64,000 nucleotides of DNA from Cercophora sp. LCS_1 (Eukaryota > Ascomycota > Sordariomycetes > Sordariales > Lasiosphaeriaceae). The notes under the pieces are model-generated. The model was not told the DNA's origin. It was given only the letters and a program-made list of their open reading frames with translations, and did not search any database. The position numbers and the translations under genes are program-made. This document shows, piece by piece, positions 53,823 through 64,000 of the stretch (its first letter is position 1; every line of letters starts with the position of its first letter). Where the stretch lies: NCBI GenBank assembly GCA_036250225.1, contig JAPZLL010000012.1:186001-250000 (forward strand). The letters are read 5' to 3'.

Positions 53823-56800
53823 CTACCTGACCTCTGTCGTGATTGTCCTGAAGCGCTGCTCAAAGACCTGGATCCTCTCCTCCTCGAGGATGCGCTGCAG
53901 CCTGCGGGTCTCGCGCACGGCCGCCTCGCGCTCCTCCTGGAGCGTCATCACCTCAATCTGAGCCGTGTTCATGCGGCCCACCACCTCCTGCATCTCGGCG
54001 TCGGCGGCGGCCAACGCGCCCTCCAGCTCGGTGACGCGCCCCTTGAGCGTCTCGACCTGCTCAACAACGCCACTGGCGGTGCCGTCGAGGGGCGATGTGT
54101 TGGAACGCCGCACGCCGGGACGGTTCACGTTAGGGCTGAGAAGTGGCGACGACATGTGCGGTGACCGGCTAACGGGTGTGTTGCGGCCACTGAACATGGG
54201 CGACATGGGAGACTTAGGCGGGAAGAGTCTCGGGCTTCCCGGTGTGCGCAACCCACTTGGGGCGTCGCGGAAGCGCTGAAGTTGCGCGCTGTGTGCGTCC
54301 TTGAGGGCGGCAACCTCCTCCTCGTGACGTGCTACGCGCTCCTCGGCATTGGTCTGAGCTGCAATGACCTGCTCCTCGAGCTTGCGGAGACGATTTTGCA
54401 GACTAGCAATCCGTTCCGTGCTGACCCTCTGCTCGGCTTCGCCTCGGGCAACGGTATCGGAAAGGCGTCCACGCAAGTTGGCGTTTGTTTCGAGCTGGGA
54501 GCGCACCTGCTGAGCAAGCTCCTCCACCCTACGAGCTGACTCGCGGAGTTGATCTGCCAGGTCCTTTTCGATATCGAAGTGCTTCCTCTCTGAGACCTGG
54601 AGGCTTTCCATCTGCGTCTGGTAAGCGGCAACCTCAGAGCGAGCAGCGTCTCGGTCCGAGAGAGCCGCCGAGAGCGACTGCTCAAGACGCTCCATAGCCA
54701 GCTTAGTCTTCTCATCTGAACCAGTGCTGGCTTCGAGCGTCTTGATGCGCTCCAGCGCCTCGGTGTAGGCTGCTTGGAGTTCTCTGTAAGCCTTCTCAAG
54801 CGAAGCCGACGTGACAGGCACTGTAGGCGCCACCGACAAGCTGCTTGCCCGGAAGGGCATGTCCGGGATGAGAATGTCATTCTCCTTAAGGAGACTTCGC
54901 AGCGAGGCGATTTCCTCCTCGGCTCGGTCCAGGTCCATCTTCAGCCCACCCAGGCCCTTTTCAACCTGCCACTTCTGTTCAATAGCGTCTTCGGCACGGC
55001 GTCGCAGCACTGATATCTCCTCGCGAAGATTTGAGACCTCCTTCTCATAACCGGCTTTCTTCGGCGATCCAGAAAGAAGGCGGTCCCGTTCCATCTCCAG
55101 TTGCCGGATTCTCTTCTGGTTCTCCCGGTTCTGAAACTCCTGCCTCTCGAGCAGATTCTTGAGTGCGCTGTGCAGGGCGTCTCGCTGGGCCTCGACATCC
55201 TTGAGCCTATCAGCAAGGATCTCGCGGGGTTCGCTTGGTTTCACTGTGTTGGACCTAGTGAGAGACTGCGGTCGGTTCTTCTTATACGAACTGCCCGCAA
55301 CAGATGCCGACCTGGCCAAGCCCACCGACATGCGCGGTGTAGCCTGCTTGAGTTCCGAGTTTTCGAATCGAAGGGACTCAAGCTCTTGCTGTAGCTGCTG
55401 AGCGCTGAACCCAGACTGCTTGAGCTCCGAGTTCTCGGTTCGGAGTAACTGCAGCTCGTGTTGCAGCTTTGTTGCGCTTATCCCGCCTTGTTTGAGTTCT
55501 GAATTCTCAGACTTGAGTGTTTGAAGTTGTTTTTGAATCTTGGATGCTTCGACTTCCGTCTGCTTCAGCTCAGAGTTCTGAGACCTCAGTGTTTGAAGCT
55601 CTTGCTGCATCTTGGAGGCATCGTAAGCCAGCTTCGCGCTCTCGGACGCAGCGGCCTCCAGGCCCTCGACGCGAGCACGCAGTTGAGGAACAATCTCATC
55701 GCGCAAGTTGTCACGCTCGTTTGATGCATCCTGAAGCTCACTCTTAAGCGCGGAATAGAGATCCTCGAAGTTGGTTTTGGCCTGGCGTTCCTCCGACAGC
55801 TTCCTACGCAAGTCCTCGCATGCCATTTCCAGCTCCTTGACGCGTCCGCTTGCGTCCCTGTTGTTCAACTTGGCGAGGTCAATTTGCGATGCTTTGTTGG
55901 ATAGTTCCTCAATCTGACTGTTGAGGAACCGACGCTGAGCACGCTCATCCTGGAGTTTGGTTTGAAGCTCCAGTCTCAGCTGAGCCTTCTCCTGCTCTGC
56001 TCTCCGTTGGATCTGCGAGATCTCCTCCTTCGCTTGGTCGTAGTCACTGAACTTGGCCGAGCTGTAACCCGAGTCGGAGAAATAGTCGCTCGTCCTCTTG
56101 CCGGGAGCCAGCGGGTTGTTGATCTGTTCCTGCAATCGATCCACTAGGTCTTCCAAGTCCATCTCGCGCCGAATTGACGATGCCAACTCGGCGCTGATGG
56201 CCTTTAGCTCATCCTCCATCTCTTCGACTTGATCCAGTGAGTTTGGTGGGTTGTTGCTGGTGGGCGGTGTCTGTAGGTATTGCTCGCAATATTGCAGTGG
56301 GTTTTCCTCGGCAGCATTGGAAAAAGTTGAACCTTTGCGTGAGATGTGAGGCCCATCGAACTCGGTCAGAGTCGTTGCTGGCTTCAGCGAGTATGGTGAT
56401 GGCAGCGGTGAGTATGCGTGTTCTGAGAACTCGGTTCCAGTTGCGGAGGAAGGAGAGTTGGTCCAGCCAAAGAAGGCGCTGATCTTGGAAGAAGCAGAGG
56501 CGGGTGATTTAGGCAATGGTTTATTAAGATTACTAGAGTCCTTTCTGGGCGGCGGTGTCGTAGCCTGCACTGGAGTCGTAGCCTGTACGGTTGTGTCGAC
56601 GGGTTCCAAAGTAAGGTGTGGTGGGGGTGACTTCCGGTTGTGCGCCGACATGGTATTAATAACGGTGGTGCGCTTTTCCTCGGGTTCCGGCGAGCTGGAG
56701 GGTAGCGAATAGAGGTCGCCGTAACTCAGCTCCTCACTGGCCACACTAGCGGTCTCAGTGGCGCTTAGATCTTGATCGTGCGAGATGCCGTGTGTTGACG

Positions 56801-57466
56801 TTTGAGAGGCTGCAGGGTTGGTGTCCGCAATGTTTCGTAGCTGTATCTCTGCCGTGTTGGCGGACGGGAGCGGAGGTTGCACCGAATTCTGGAAGCCAGG
56901 AGTTGATCTGCTGAGAGGCTCTGGTTAGTTATTGGCAATCGCCACCATTTACCCATCCGAAATGAGCCATGGGCGAAAAGTCGAGTCAAGACATACGGTT
57001 GGCTGGCGACATCAGAGCCCGACAGCGAGGCAGCGGGCTTCAACTGGCTCGCCGGGAGCAGAGTGCGCCGGTCGGGGAACTCGTACAGGGTCGGGCTGTC
57101 GAGCGAGCAGGACCTCGAGAACCTCTGCTCAGGACGGGGCAGCTGGCGATAGGCCTCCAGGTAGTCCCGGGTCGAGTATCTGGTGGCGATGGGTGAGGCC
57201 GTTGACGACAACGGCTTCCGCTTGATGGCGAGACTCTGCGACCGGGCAGCCCTGACAACGGTGGCGGCCGCGTCTGGTAGCGATGGCGTGGGAAAGTCAG
57301 GCAGTGGTGGGAACGAGTCCGTTTGGGCCGATGTTTCGAGCGGAAGGGCCGGGCGCGGGGGTAGAACACCGACAAAGACTTCAGATGAAGCACTTGACGT
57401 CTCAAAGAAGGGGGGCGGGGGGCCGCTCGGAGGCGGAGGGTTGAGAGCTGCCATGGTATTATTCAT
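53823..57466 (-). CDS. Large coiled-coil protein of unknown function
   Basis: Two exons on the minus strand, 57466-56997 and 56907-53823, are joined across an 89-bp intron (GTATGT donor, AACTAAC branch, GCAG acceptor), giving 1184 aa. A second in-frame ATG at 57454 could be the start. Residues 1 to about 380 are Pro/Ser-rich and disordered, with NSPSSATGTEFSEHAYSPLP-type low complexity. From about 380 to the C-terminus the protein is almost continuous heptad-like coiled coil, broken by a Pro/Ser segment near 1050 (SPRLFPPKSPMSPMF). Four tandem 24-residue units ending ENSELKQ lie at about 585-683. No enzyme, motor or lipid-binding domain was seen. The layout resembles tethering or microtubule- and septum-associated scaffold proteins, but no specific family was recognised. 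Confidence 0.85.
55345..55625 (-). repeat. Four tandem 24-residue coiled-coil repeats in the large coiled-coil protein
   Basis: Consecutive in-frame units each have the pattern K/L-x-Q-x-x-L-x-x-L-x-x-E/Q-NSELKQ, with ENSELKQ or QNSELKQ closing each copy. The copies differ at many synonymous and variable positions, so they are diverged protein repeats rather than a recent DNA expansion. Confidence 0.9.
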
Positions 57467-60400
57467 ACGAGAACGGCATGCGGGTGTCGACCAAAGTCAT
57501 GGCGCGGGAGCTTGGGGTGCTTCGGTGCCCTTGGTCGCTCTATTGGATCTGGCTTGGAGCGTTGCAATTAATTGGGAAATAGGCACGAAAGGGAAAGAAA
57601 GTGAAATGTGGAAAATGGACTTGTGTCTTTGAGGTTCGACACTCCGGGGAAGGTCACAGCGGAGCCTGCAAAGGGGCTTCAAGGCCCCCCGTTGACGCCC
57701 ATCGGTGGCCTGCAGCCCCATTAGCCTCATTTGCACCACTGGCGACAACCAGCCAGTGATTGACGCGCTTGTCAACGATGTGGCTCCGTGGGGCGCCATC
57801 GCCGTCCATTTTGGATCGAATTGGCGTTGGACGGGGCGTTCGCGAGGGTGGCAGGAGCCCAGGGGCCCCGGGCTTTGTGGATGCCTCTAAATCCATTTTA
57901 GGAAAAGAGCGTCTGTCCCTTGCAGCGAGTTGCAGTGCAAGGACCACCGTTTTTATCAGTTCCCCTGCGCAGCCGAATGCAGGAACGGATTGGCGCTCTT
58001 GATTTGTCCTGTCCCACAGCGGCGACTCTGGATTTACACGTCGGCACGCGCCTACCAGAAGACGACACCCTCAGCTTCGATCGAAGGAATGAGCAGGTGG
58101 TGGGGAAGCAGAGCTCCAGGTGTCTGCTTTCGGGCTTTCACATGGCGGGTTACGCGAGGAAGCATGGTTCACCTGATGGCCTGGTCAGGGGCAAGGGCAC
58201 AGGCGGGAATCCAATGCCGAAGCGAGGCAACGGGCGCCGACCGGGCGCTTCAAGGGACGACGAGAACCACCCCGCGAACGCCGAGGGGATGAATGGCGGC
58301 AAGGGAAATTGAAGCGTCCAATTCGAGCGTCTCTCCGCTACCTCCGTCGATGCGCAACATGCGTGCGATATTACAATCCTGCGTGATCACTATCACAAGA
58401 TTAGAATCGACGTCGTGGGGTTTTCAGCACCAACATGCTTTCTGCAAGACATGATGGCGGCACACGGGGTTGGTGTCTGGGTTCCTGCAGGGGCAAACCG
58501 AAGCCAACCAAAATCGAGACACCCGCCCACTGGCATCGTCCCCACGTGCATCGAAGAAGAAAGAGCTGCAGACCGTTGAGCGAAACGCCGGCGCATTCCA
58601 CAGCATCGGGACTCAAGCGTGGCCGATGTTGACATCAGGTTTCGATTCAGAATCCATTTGACGTTGTTCATTCCGATCCTCAATGAGCCGCCTGTGCAAC
58701 GCGGCACGGGATCGCCATCATCGACAGATTTGCCAGCTACTTTCCCGGTTTCCTGCAATGCACTACATAGCCGTAGGTGCAACGTAGATTGCCCCGAGGC
58801 GACGGGAAACCCGGGAATGTGGTGTTGATCGGGACAAGAGGTGTCAGGTTGTGTTCCGTCTCCCGGCGGTTTGATCATCGAAACAATGTTTGCTGGGCGC
58901 GAACTGGGTCGCACCATGTCAGCAAAAGGGGCTTCTTTGCTTTCGACGATCCGTCTCCCATGTTTCAGAGAGGACGGCACAGAGTGGAACGTCTGACGAG
59001 GTGGCGCCCTGCTCTCCAGTGCCTTCTCCTCGCCGTTACATAACTCTATTTAGACCTGCCACCGTCTGTGATGGATGAATGCTCCAAAGAGACCATTTGT
59101 CGCGACCTGGTTGATGCCAAACTTGCCTCTCCCTTTGCCCCATCAGCGTAGGCCGCAGTGTCCGTTTGTGTAACCCCACCAATGGCGAAAGCTCTTTGCC
59201 AGGAATTCTCAAAACACTCCTCCATGCCTCGGGATGACGACCTCCGCTCCTGTGCAAACAGCTCTCTGCCCTGATAGAGTCCCCGTCCTGGCTAGCTAGG
59301 ATGACCGGATCCTACCAGTATGTCACTTTGGTCGAGAAACCTTCTTGATACACATATGGACACACTTTTCTCTCGGCGCTGTGGCTTGACCTGGTCAGTC
59401 TGCAGTGCTTGTATGTTCATTATCCAATCCACTCGCCGTTTGGGATCCAGAATAGATGATCGAAACGCTCATGATCCCTGAACTGTAGTCTGACGTGTAT
59501 ACCTTCGACCTACACGAAGGGTTGTCATGAGCTATAAGGATGATATCCACCAACAAGGTATGGTGCAAAATTTGCATACTTCTACGTTCGAGCTCATCTC
59601 CTGTGTACTCATGGATGAGCGATGTTTTGATAGATGTGAGACATCCAAAAGACCGTCTCCGGCGCTTATCTCCAGCTTGGAAGCAAGTGAAAGATGGGTC
59701 TCTACCTCCTAGAGGTTGAGTCTAATCGAGACGTAGTTCCTGGAAGGGGTTATCCAACCAAGCCGGTCTCGCTGGACTATGACGTCTATGTTCAACACTA
59801 CCTCACGGGAAGCAATATTACACGCAAACACGCATGCCTCAGTCAACTCCAACCCCTGAGCCATCCTCGCTCATAAGATAGCTCAATAACGGTGTTGATA
59901 GTTCAGCAACCAGAGTCAAATATAAGAGTCATCTCACATGAACTATCTTACCTCAAATGAACTACGCAGTGTGACTTCATACATCTACAAGCTGCTGGCA
60001 AAATAAATGAGGCACCATTCCATCGAGACACCACCATTCTCTCCCGGCAAGGCGTAAAGGTACAGACTAGATATCTTATAAGGGAGCATTAATTTCGAGG
60101 CTCCAACTGCCGCTTTAAAGGCCCCAGGTCTTTTGGTCCTGTGATTTGCGCAGAAGGCAACAGGGTAGAACCAACCAACTCAAGCACCCGCAGACACATC
60201 TTGTGGCACTTTTTCTGTCACCTACTTGGTTGGGTTTGCGCGGACATGATCTAGATTGATATGGTTATTTTACCACAGCACGAAATGAAGTTCTCATACA
60301 TTCTCAGACCTGATAGAAATCGATAGCGATGACACCCAACTACTCTCATGGTCACGGTGGTGACCTACATGTAATATTCAGCCCACCCTCGCTAGACATT

Positions 60401-61199
60401 TATGCAGCCGCGTGAGTATAACCGCCTCCTGCGTTAGTTATTTATGGCATTTAGGTGGTATCTGACAGCCATCCCGCTCAAGACCGTGTTCGGCTTAGGC
60501 TGTTGTATCTGTTCTGGGCGGCTATTTCTCGTCATGTGGTTGGCGTCGAGAATGATAGATCCTCAGATAGCACGCGACTGCCCACACCCGTTGGCGTTGG
60601 ATCAATGAGCACCCGACATTGTGTAGTATTGTTGTCAATATCTAGTTGCCTCCAGGTACATTTTACGCCTGTGTCGCCCCTGCTGGGCCGAAGAATCATG
60701 CGTTGTGATGTTGGATGTCGCTGTTCGTTCTCCTGCGGCTGCGGGAGAGCTCCAGAAATACAATCCCAGCAGTCCAAGTTGACGACGGTCCCGCAGAATT
60801 AAGGCGGTCCCCAAGCTGCGATCACCAAGGCACGTACAACAGACCCAGATGGAAAGACGCATCTCAACCATGACGCTATTATGACTTGTCTCTACTCGTT
60901 GCATCGTCACTTGCTGAAGACGCCCCGGGTAAACAGAAGCAGAATGTCTCGATGTGATGATCAACGAGAGGTCCAACCGTATGTTTATAAGATTCGGCCA
61001 TCAACATACTCTCCTGTAGCTGTAAAACTCAACCTTGAAGTGGAACTCGGTGTCAGTCCCGTCCTGGGCAAGGCTAGCCGAGCAGCACGCCAAGACGACG
61101 CTCGCCTTGGGCAGAGCAGCCTCACTCGGAGGCTCTAACGAAACAGACAACAGGTCGAATTCCACGGGGGTGAGGTAGCGGAGCGGTAGAGAGAGCGAA

Positions 61200-61214
61200 T
61201 TTTTTTTTTTTTTT
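61200..61214. repeat. Poly-T run (T15)
   Basis: Fifteen consecutive T residues in non-coding sequence, with no adjacent RNA gene recognised. Confidence 0.95.
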
Positions 61215-61840
61215 GGCAGTAATCGCAGGAATAATCGCCGAAACAGACGCTCATCGATTTATGCAGAGACTTACTTGATCTGCGCGTCCATGTGCAGGTT
61301 TTACCGACTGCTCATCATCACGACTGTCAGTGTGCCAACGAGTTGCCACAGTGAAAAAATACCAAAGAACAGCAAGCTGGGTGACAGCAAAAGCTGTTTT
61401 TGCGGCCGCTCTAAACGACCCATTGTGTTGAATGATGCCATTCCAGGAGGCCGGACATGGCCAAAAGCAGACTGGTGAGCCTAGCTTGCAGGGGTGTGAA
61501 GCAGATCGGATAAGTCAGTGCCCACTAGGTGCGACACCGTCGAGACTCGCTTCACGGTTTGGTTCGGTAAAGACGGCAAGTTTCCGCGAACTTGATGTGA
61601 GGCTCTGTTGCTGTGCATGCTTCGGGGTGTTTTCTGTTGGATCGTCTGGTTCCCATTGGATCATTGCAAATCCCCCGGGTGGACAGGCAACCCGCTTGAG
61701 ATGAAAGGGTGCTGCCCGGGCGCTACCCTCCTGAGGCTTTGGGATTTCAGTTTCGTTTGACGATGCTCTGTTTGGAGGGTGGCCGGGTTAAACGTACAGA
61801 CGGCAAAGCGGCGGCGGTTGTTGTGTCATAAGTGATTGTG

Positions 61841-61846
61841 TATAAG
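61841..61846 (+). promoter_or_regulatory. Candidate TATA box (TATAAG) of the small secreted protein gene
   Basis: TATAAG lies about 180 bases before the start codon, followed by a T/C-rich leader (about 61860-62021), a usual layout for strongly expressed fungal genes. Position and match alone support it. Confidence 0.4.
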
Positions 61847-62021
61847 ATGACCCGAGTTTCCTTTTTGGTTGTCAGTATTTTTCACGCCAACCAACACTAC
61901 AGTTTCTTTTCCATTCATCATCTCATTCTTCACTTTACAGCTGTGCTGTTTACATTAGCTTGTACATATTAAGCCTTTTCAACTCACATTTCTCATCTTC
62001 CGACCCATCTAGCAAGCCAAG

Positions 62022-62597
62022 ATGTACTTCAAATCCGCCGTCGTCTTTTCTCTCATCGCCTCTTCTTTCGCCATCCCCACATCGGCTAGCAATCGCCCTA
62101 CCAAGAGAGCGGTCCTTTCCGTACAGAGCTATTCTCAGTTCCAAGTGAGCAGTGGAGTCGGTGGCAACGCCTTTGCCGAGGTTCAGGCGAACTTCCCGGT
62201 ATGACTCTCGGACGATAACTGTGCCTCGCCAACCAAGCTAACCTCTGATCAGGTCAACGAAAATGATATGGCAAACATCGACCCCGAGGACCTTGCCATC
62301 ATCAAGGCCGCTGGAGAGGTAGCGAAGAACGCCGAGACCGAGGCAGGTGGTTTCAACGAGGCTATCGCCGCGGCGGGCAAGAATACTGCTGCAGGGCAGG
62401 CGTTGCAGGTCGGCAAGATCAAGAACAAGGTCCTCAAACTGCAACTTTCCGTGCTGGCCCTCAAGGCAGACGTTGCTCAAGGCCGAACAGATCGCCAGGC
62501 GAAGCTTGATGAGCAAATCACCAAGCTAAACAAGAACATCAAGCTCGATGAGGAAGCTGCCGGCCAAGCAAGCCAGAGCGTCAACTTCCAGGGCTAA
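62022..62597 (+). CDS. Small secreted protein with Kex2 site, function unknown
   Basis: Two exons, 62022-62198 and 62253-62597, with a 54-bp intron (GTATGA donor, GCTAAC branch, CAG acceptor), encode 173 aa. Residues 1-22 form a signal peptide (MYFKSAVVFSLIASSFAIPT), followed by SNRPTKR, a dibasic Kex2-type site at residues 28-29. The mature part has no cysteine and is predicted mostly helical: EDLAIIKAAGEVAKNAETEA, then KIKNKVLKLQLSVLALKADV, with regular hydrophobic spacing. The lack of disulfide-forming cysteines is unusual for a small extracellular protein. I do not recognise a named family. Roles such as surface-active, effector-like or wall-associated protein are open, and none is shown by the sequence. 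Confidence 0.85.
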
Positions 62598-63551
62598 GCT
62601 GAAGGTACTTTGTACGATAGACGAGCGACTGTATATAGATATGAGTACATACTTGACTGCTTTGGCGAACTATCACCGACGAGACTAAAGCTAATGGTGG
62701 TGAGCTCGAGTAGCTGTGATGAAACTGGTCTAAAATCCGCGGCACATCCGGCTGCCGAGAAGGAAAGGCCCGAAGTGTCCGGTAAAGGGAGGGCAGTTGG
62801 CATCTTGTAGTGCAAAGACACCAAGGAAGTCATAGGCGGGCTAAATATAACAATCGATGCTTTGGCAAGCGTTCTTGGTGCGGGAGAAGTTGACGACCAT
62901 GGTCGAACAGAGCGGCCGTCGCTGAGTGCCCGGAATGCAACAACTTGAGGAACGGAAACGTGAGGCGTCTCTAAGAAGAGCTAACGGATATTTAAGATGA
63001 TAACCACTGCGTATCATTATGTCCAACGTTTGTTGCTGAATTCTGTGGAAACCGTTCCAAGCGGGAGGAAGCAGGCACCTTGCACGCGGCCGGGTCGGGT
63101 GTTTGGATGATGTGCAGCCCCGCTTACAGCTGCGGGAGATCCCCACAGCCATGGTTGATTGGCCAAGACCCTTGTGGCAGTACGTACTTCGAGCTTCCAG
63201 CAGCCTTCCTTGCAGCACCAGATGTGCGTCTTCTGCTTGCGACATCAAATGCGCAATCATCGAACACCACTTGATCCGATTGATTCGAAGAACTGACGAC
63301 CGAGCTCCCCTGACGAAAACATCGTTGTAGCGCGGACAAGGAAGACGCCAACCCGGTTGTTTCTGGCAGAGATCCCTCGGCGAATAGGTGTCTGAACTCG
63401 ACCGCGTTCCTTGAACTCTGGGAACCCAAAGACGACCAGGGACGATCAAGCTTCAACACCCGTTTGATGCTGTGTGTTCTCAACAGCGCCCGATGGTGCC
63501 CGAATTGCTCGCCGCATCCACAACGAGAGGACAATCGAACGCGTTGCATGA
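62598..63551. other. Intergenic region, secreted protein 3' end and next promoter
   Basis: Both flanking genes read rightward. A 202-codon frame on the minus strand (62841-63449) has a Cys/Arg-rich composition unlike the local genes and no domain, and is not called. Nothing else recognised. Confidence 0.45.
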
Positions 63552-64000
63552 ATGCACCCCCTAAATCCATTCCTCAGTGCCTTCTCCAAGAGCCCCCTCC
63601 TCGCCCAGTGCTCTCCACATCAGTTACACGTTCTTCTTGTCCCATTAACTGATGTCCTCCTCGACTCCCGCGACACGGAGACCGGCGCCCCATTGTCGGC
63701 ATCGGTGGCATCCGAAGAGTTCCTAGCAAGCCATGTCTTGCGAATTCCGGCCCCAAGGGGGCATGTCGCGGGAGGGAAGGAGGCCGCTCAGAACCTTCGC
63801 GAAATGAGAGGGAAACAGAAAATCTACAACACCCTTAATGGCAGGAGTATAGTTATCAAGGATAACTACATCTACAGCAACAAGGGTGCCTACTCCAACC
63901 AGACTTTGCTTCCGCCAAGCTCAACTAACGCTTTCCCTAGGCTTCAAATCGCTGGCGCAAGCCAACCTGTTGAACGACGCCATCTGGTACCCCGATACAC
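63552..64000 (+). CDS. Unrecognised protein, 5' part only (3' end outside window)
   Basis: Exon 1 runs from the ATG at 63552 to 63885, and exon 2 from 63941 to the right edge. The 55-bp intron has a GTGCCT donor, an AACTAAC branch site and a CCTAG acceptor. The start reads MHPLNPFLSAFSKSPLLAQC, with few acidic residues, so a mitochondrial targeting peptide is possible. Later come LLDSRDTETGAPLSASVASE, KIYNTLNGRSIVIKDNYIYS and, after splicing, NKGFKSLAQANLLNDAIWYP. The continuity across the junction and the clear branch site argue that the gene is real. About 130 residues are visible. I do not recognise the family and assign no function. Confidence 0.65.
   Translation, partial: MHPLNPFLSAFSKSPLLAQCSPHQLHVLLVPLTDVLLDSRDTETGAPLSASVASEEFLASHVLRIPAPRGHVAGGKEAAQNLREMRGKQKIYNTLNGRSIVIKDNYIYSNKGAYSNQTLLPPSSTNAFPRLQIAGASQPVERRHLVPRY

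Larger units (their letters stand above)
57467..62021. other. Gene-poor 4.5 kb between the coiled-coil gene and the small secreted protein gene
   Basis: No gene was supported. The left part is the promoter side of the coiled-coil gene. The middle (about 59300-60500) is AT-richer than the rest and might be old repeat sequence, but no transposase, reverse transcriptase or terminal repeat was recognised. A T15 run lies at 61200-61214. The right end is the promoter of the secreted-protein gene. Confidence 0.45.

Noticed and set aside
61160..61215. Sequence ending in a T15 run, possible Pol III gene
   Set aside because: The upstream 70 bases have no A/B-box spacing or cloverleaf, and the T run alone is a simple repeat.
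62841..63449. 202-codon open frame on the minus strand
   Set aside because: Cys/Arg-rich random-looking translation, no motif, and no convincing start context or introns.

Overview
The window is nuclear DNA of a filamentous ascomycete, most likely a Sordariomycete close to Neurospora, Podospora and Chaetomium. The signs are short introns (46-90 bp in most genes) with GTRNGT donors and CTAAC branch sites, a lone dispersed 5S rRNA gene of the Neurospora type, and a gene set typical of moulds: an EZH-type H3K27 methyltransferase, eisosome PIL1, a SUR7-type membrane protein, a CFEM/GPI protein, TOS1 and a MOB2 of the filamentous type. No prokaryotic, plasmid, CRISPR or intact transposon features were seen.

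Layout, left to right. A SUR7/PalI-family membrane protein runs off the left edge (-). A 4 kb non-coding stretch leads to PPZ1-type phosphatase (+). The EZH-type methyltransferase (-) and PIL1 (+) are divergent. A short spliced NAA38/LSM-like gene (-) and the single-exon RAD2/XPG nuclease (+) follow. TOS1 (+) converges on a putative amidoligase (-). After a relic resembling a DUF3669 gene come a BTB protein (-) and an old-yellow-enzyme oxidoreductase (+), the latter converging on a pyroglutamyl peptidase I (-). Next are a CFEM protein (+) and a GT17 glycosyltransferase (-), then riboflavin synthase (+) converging within 74 bp on MUS81 (-). MUS81 is divergent from phosphoacetylglucosamine mutase (+). 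The 5S rRNA gene (+) lies before PRMT1 (-) and MOB2 (-), then DNA polymerase X/POL4 (+) and a Mep2-like ammonium permease (-). A 3.9 kb gene-free stretch, a 1184-residue coiled-coil protein (-) and another 4.5 kb gene-poor stretch follow. The window ends with a small secreted protein (+) and an unrecognised partial gene (+) cut by the right edge.

The genes are independent eukaryotic transcription units, not an operon or an obvious metabolite cluster. Loose themes are DNA repair (RAD2, MUS81, POL4), cell wall and plasma membrane organisation (SUR7-like, PIL1, TOS1, CFEM, AGM1 for UDP-GlcNAc and hence chitin, GT17), and chromatin or protein methylation (EZH-type enzyme, PRMT1). Most gene models were assembled by hand from splice signals, reading phase and family conservation. 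All exon sums given are multiples of three. Several genes (SUR7-like, NAA38, the N-terminal exons of PRMT1 and MOB2, the right-edge gene) are invisible or badly truncated in a plain ORF scan.

No clearly new multi-gene system was found. The most interesting leads are a 78-codon open frame directly after, and in phase with, the AGM1 stop codon; a basic AT-hook-like extension after the SET domain of the EZH-type enzyme; a histidine-rich block between dibasic sites in TOS1; regular in-protein repeats in RAD2 and in the coiled-coil protein; and 14- and 20-nt micro-exons in PRMT1.
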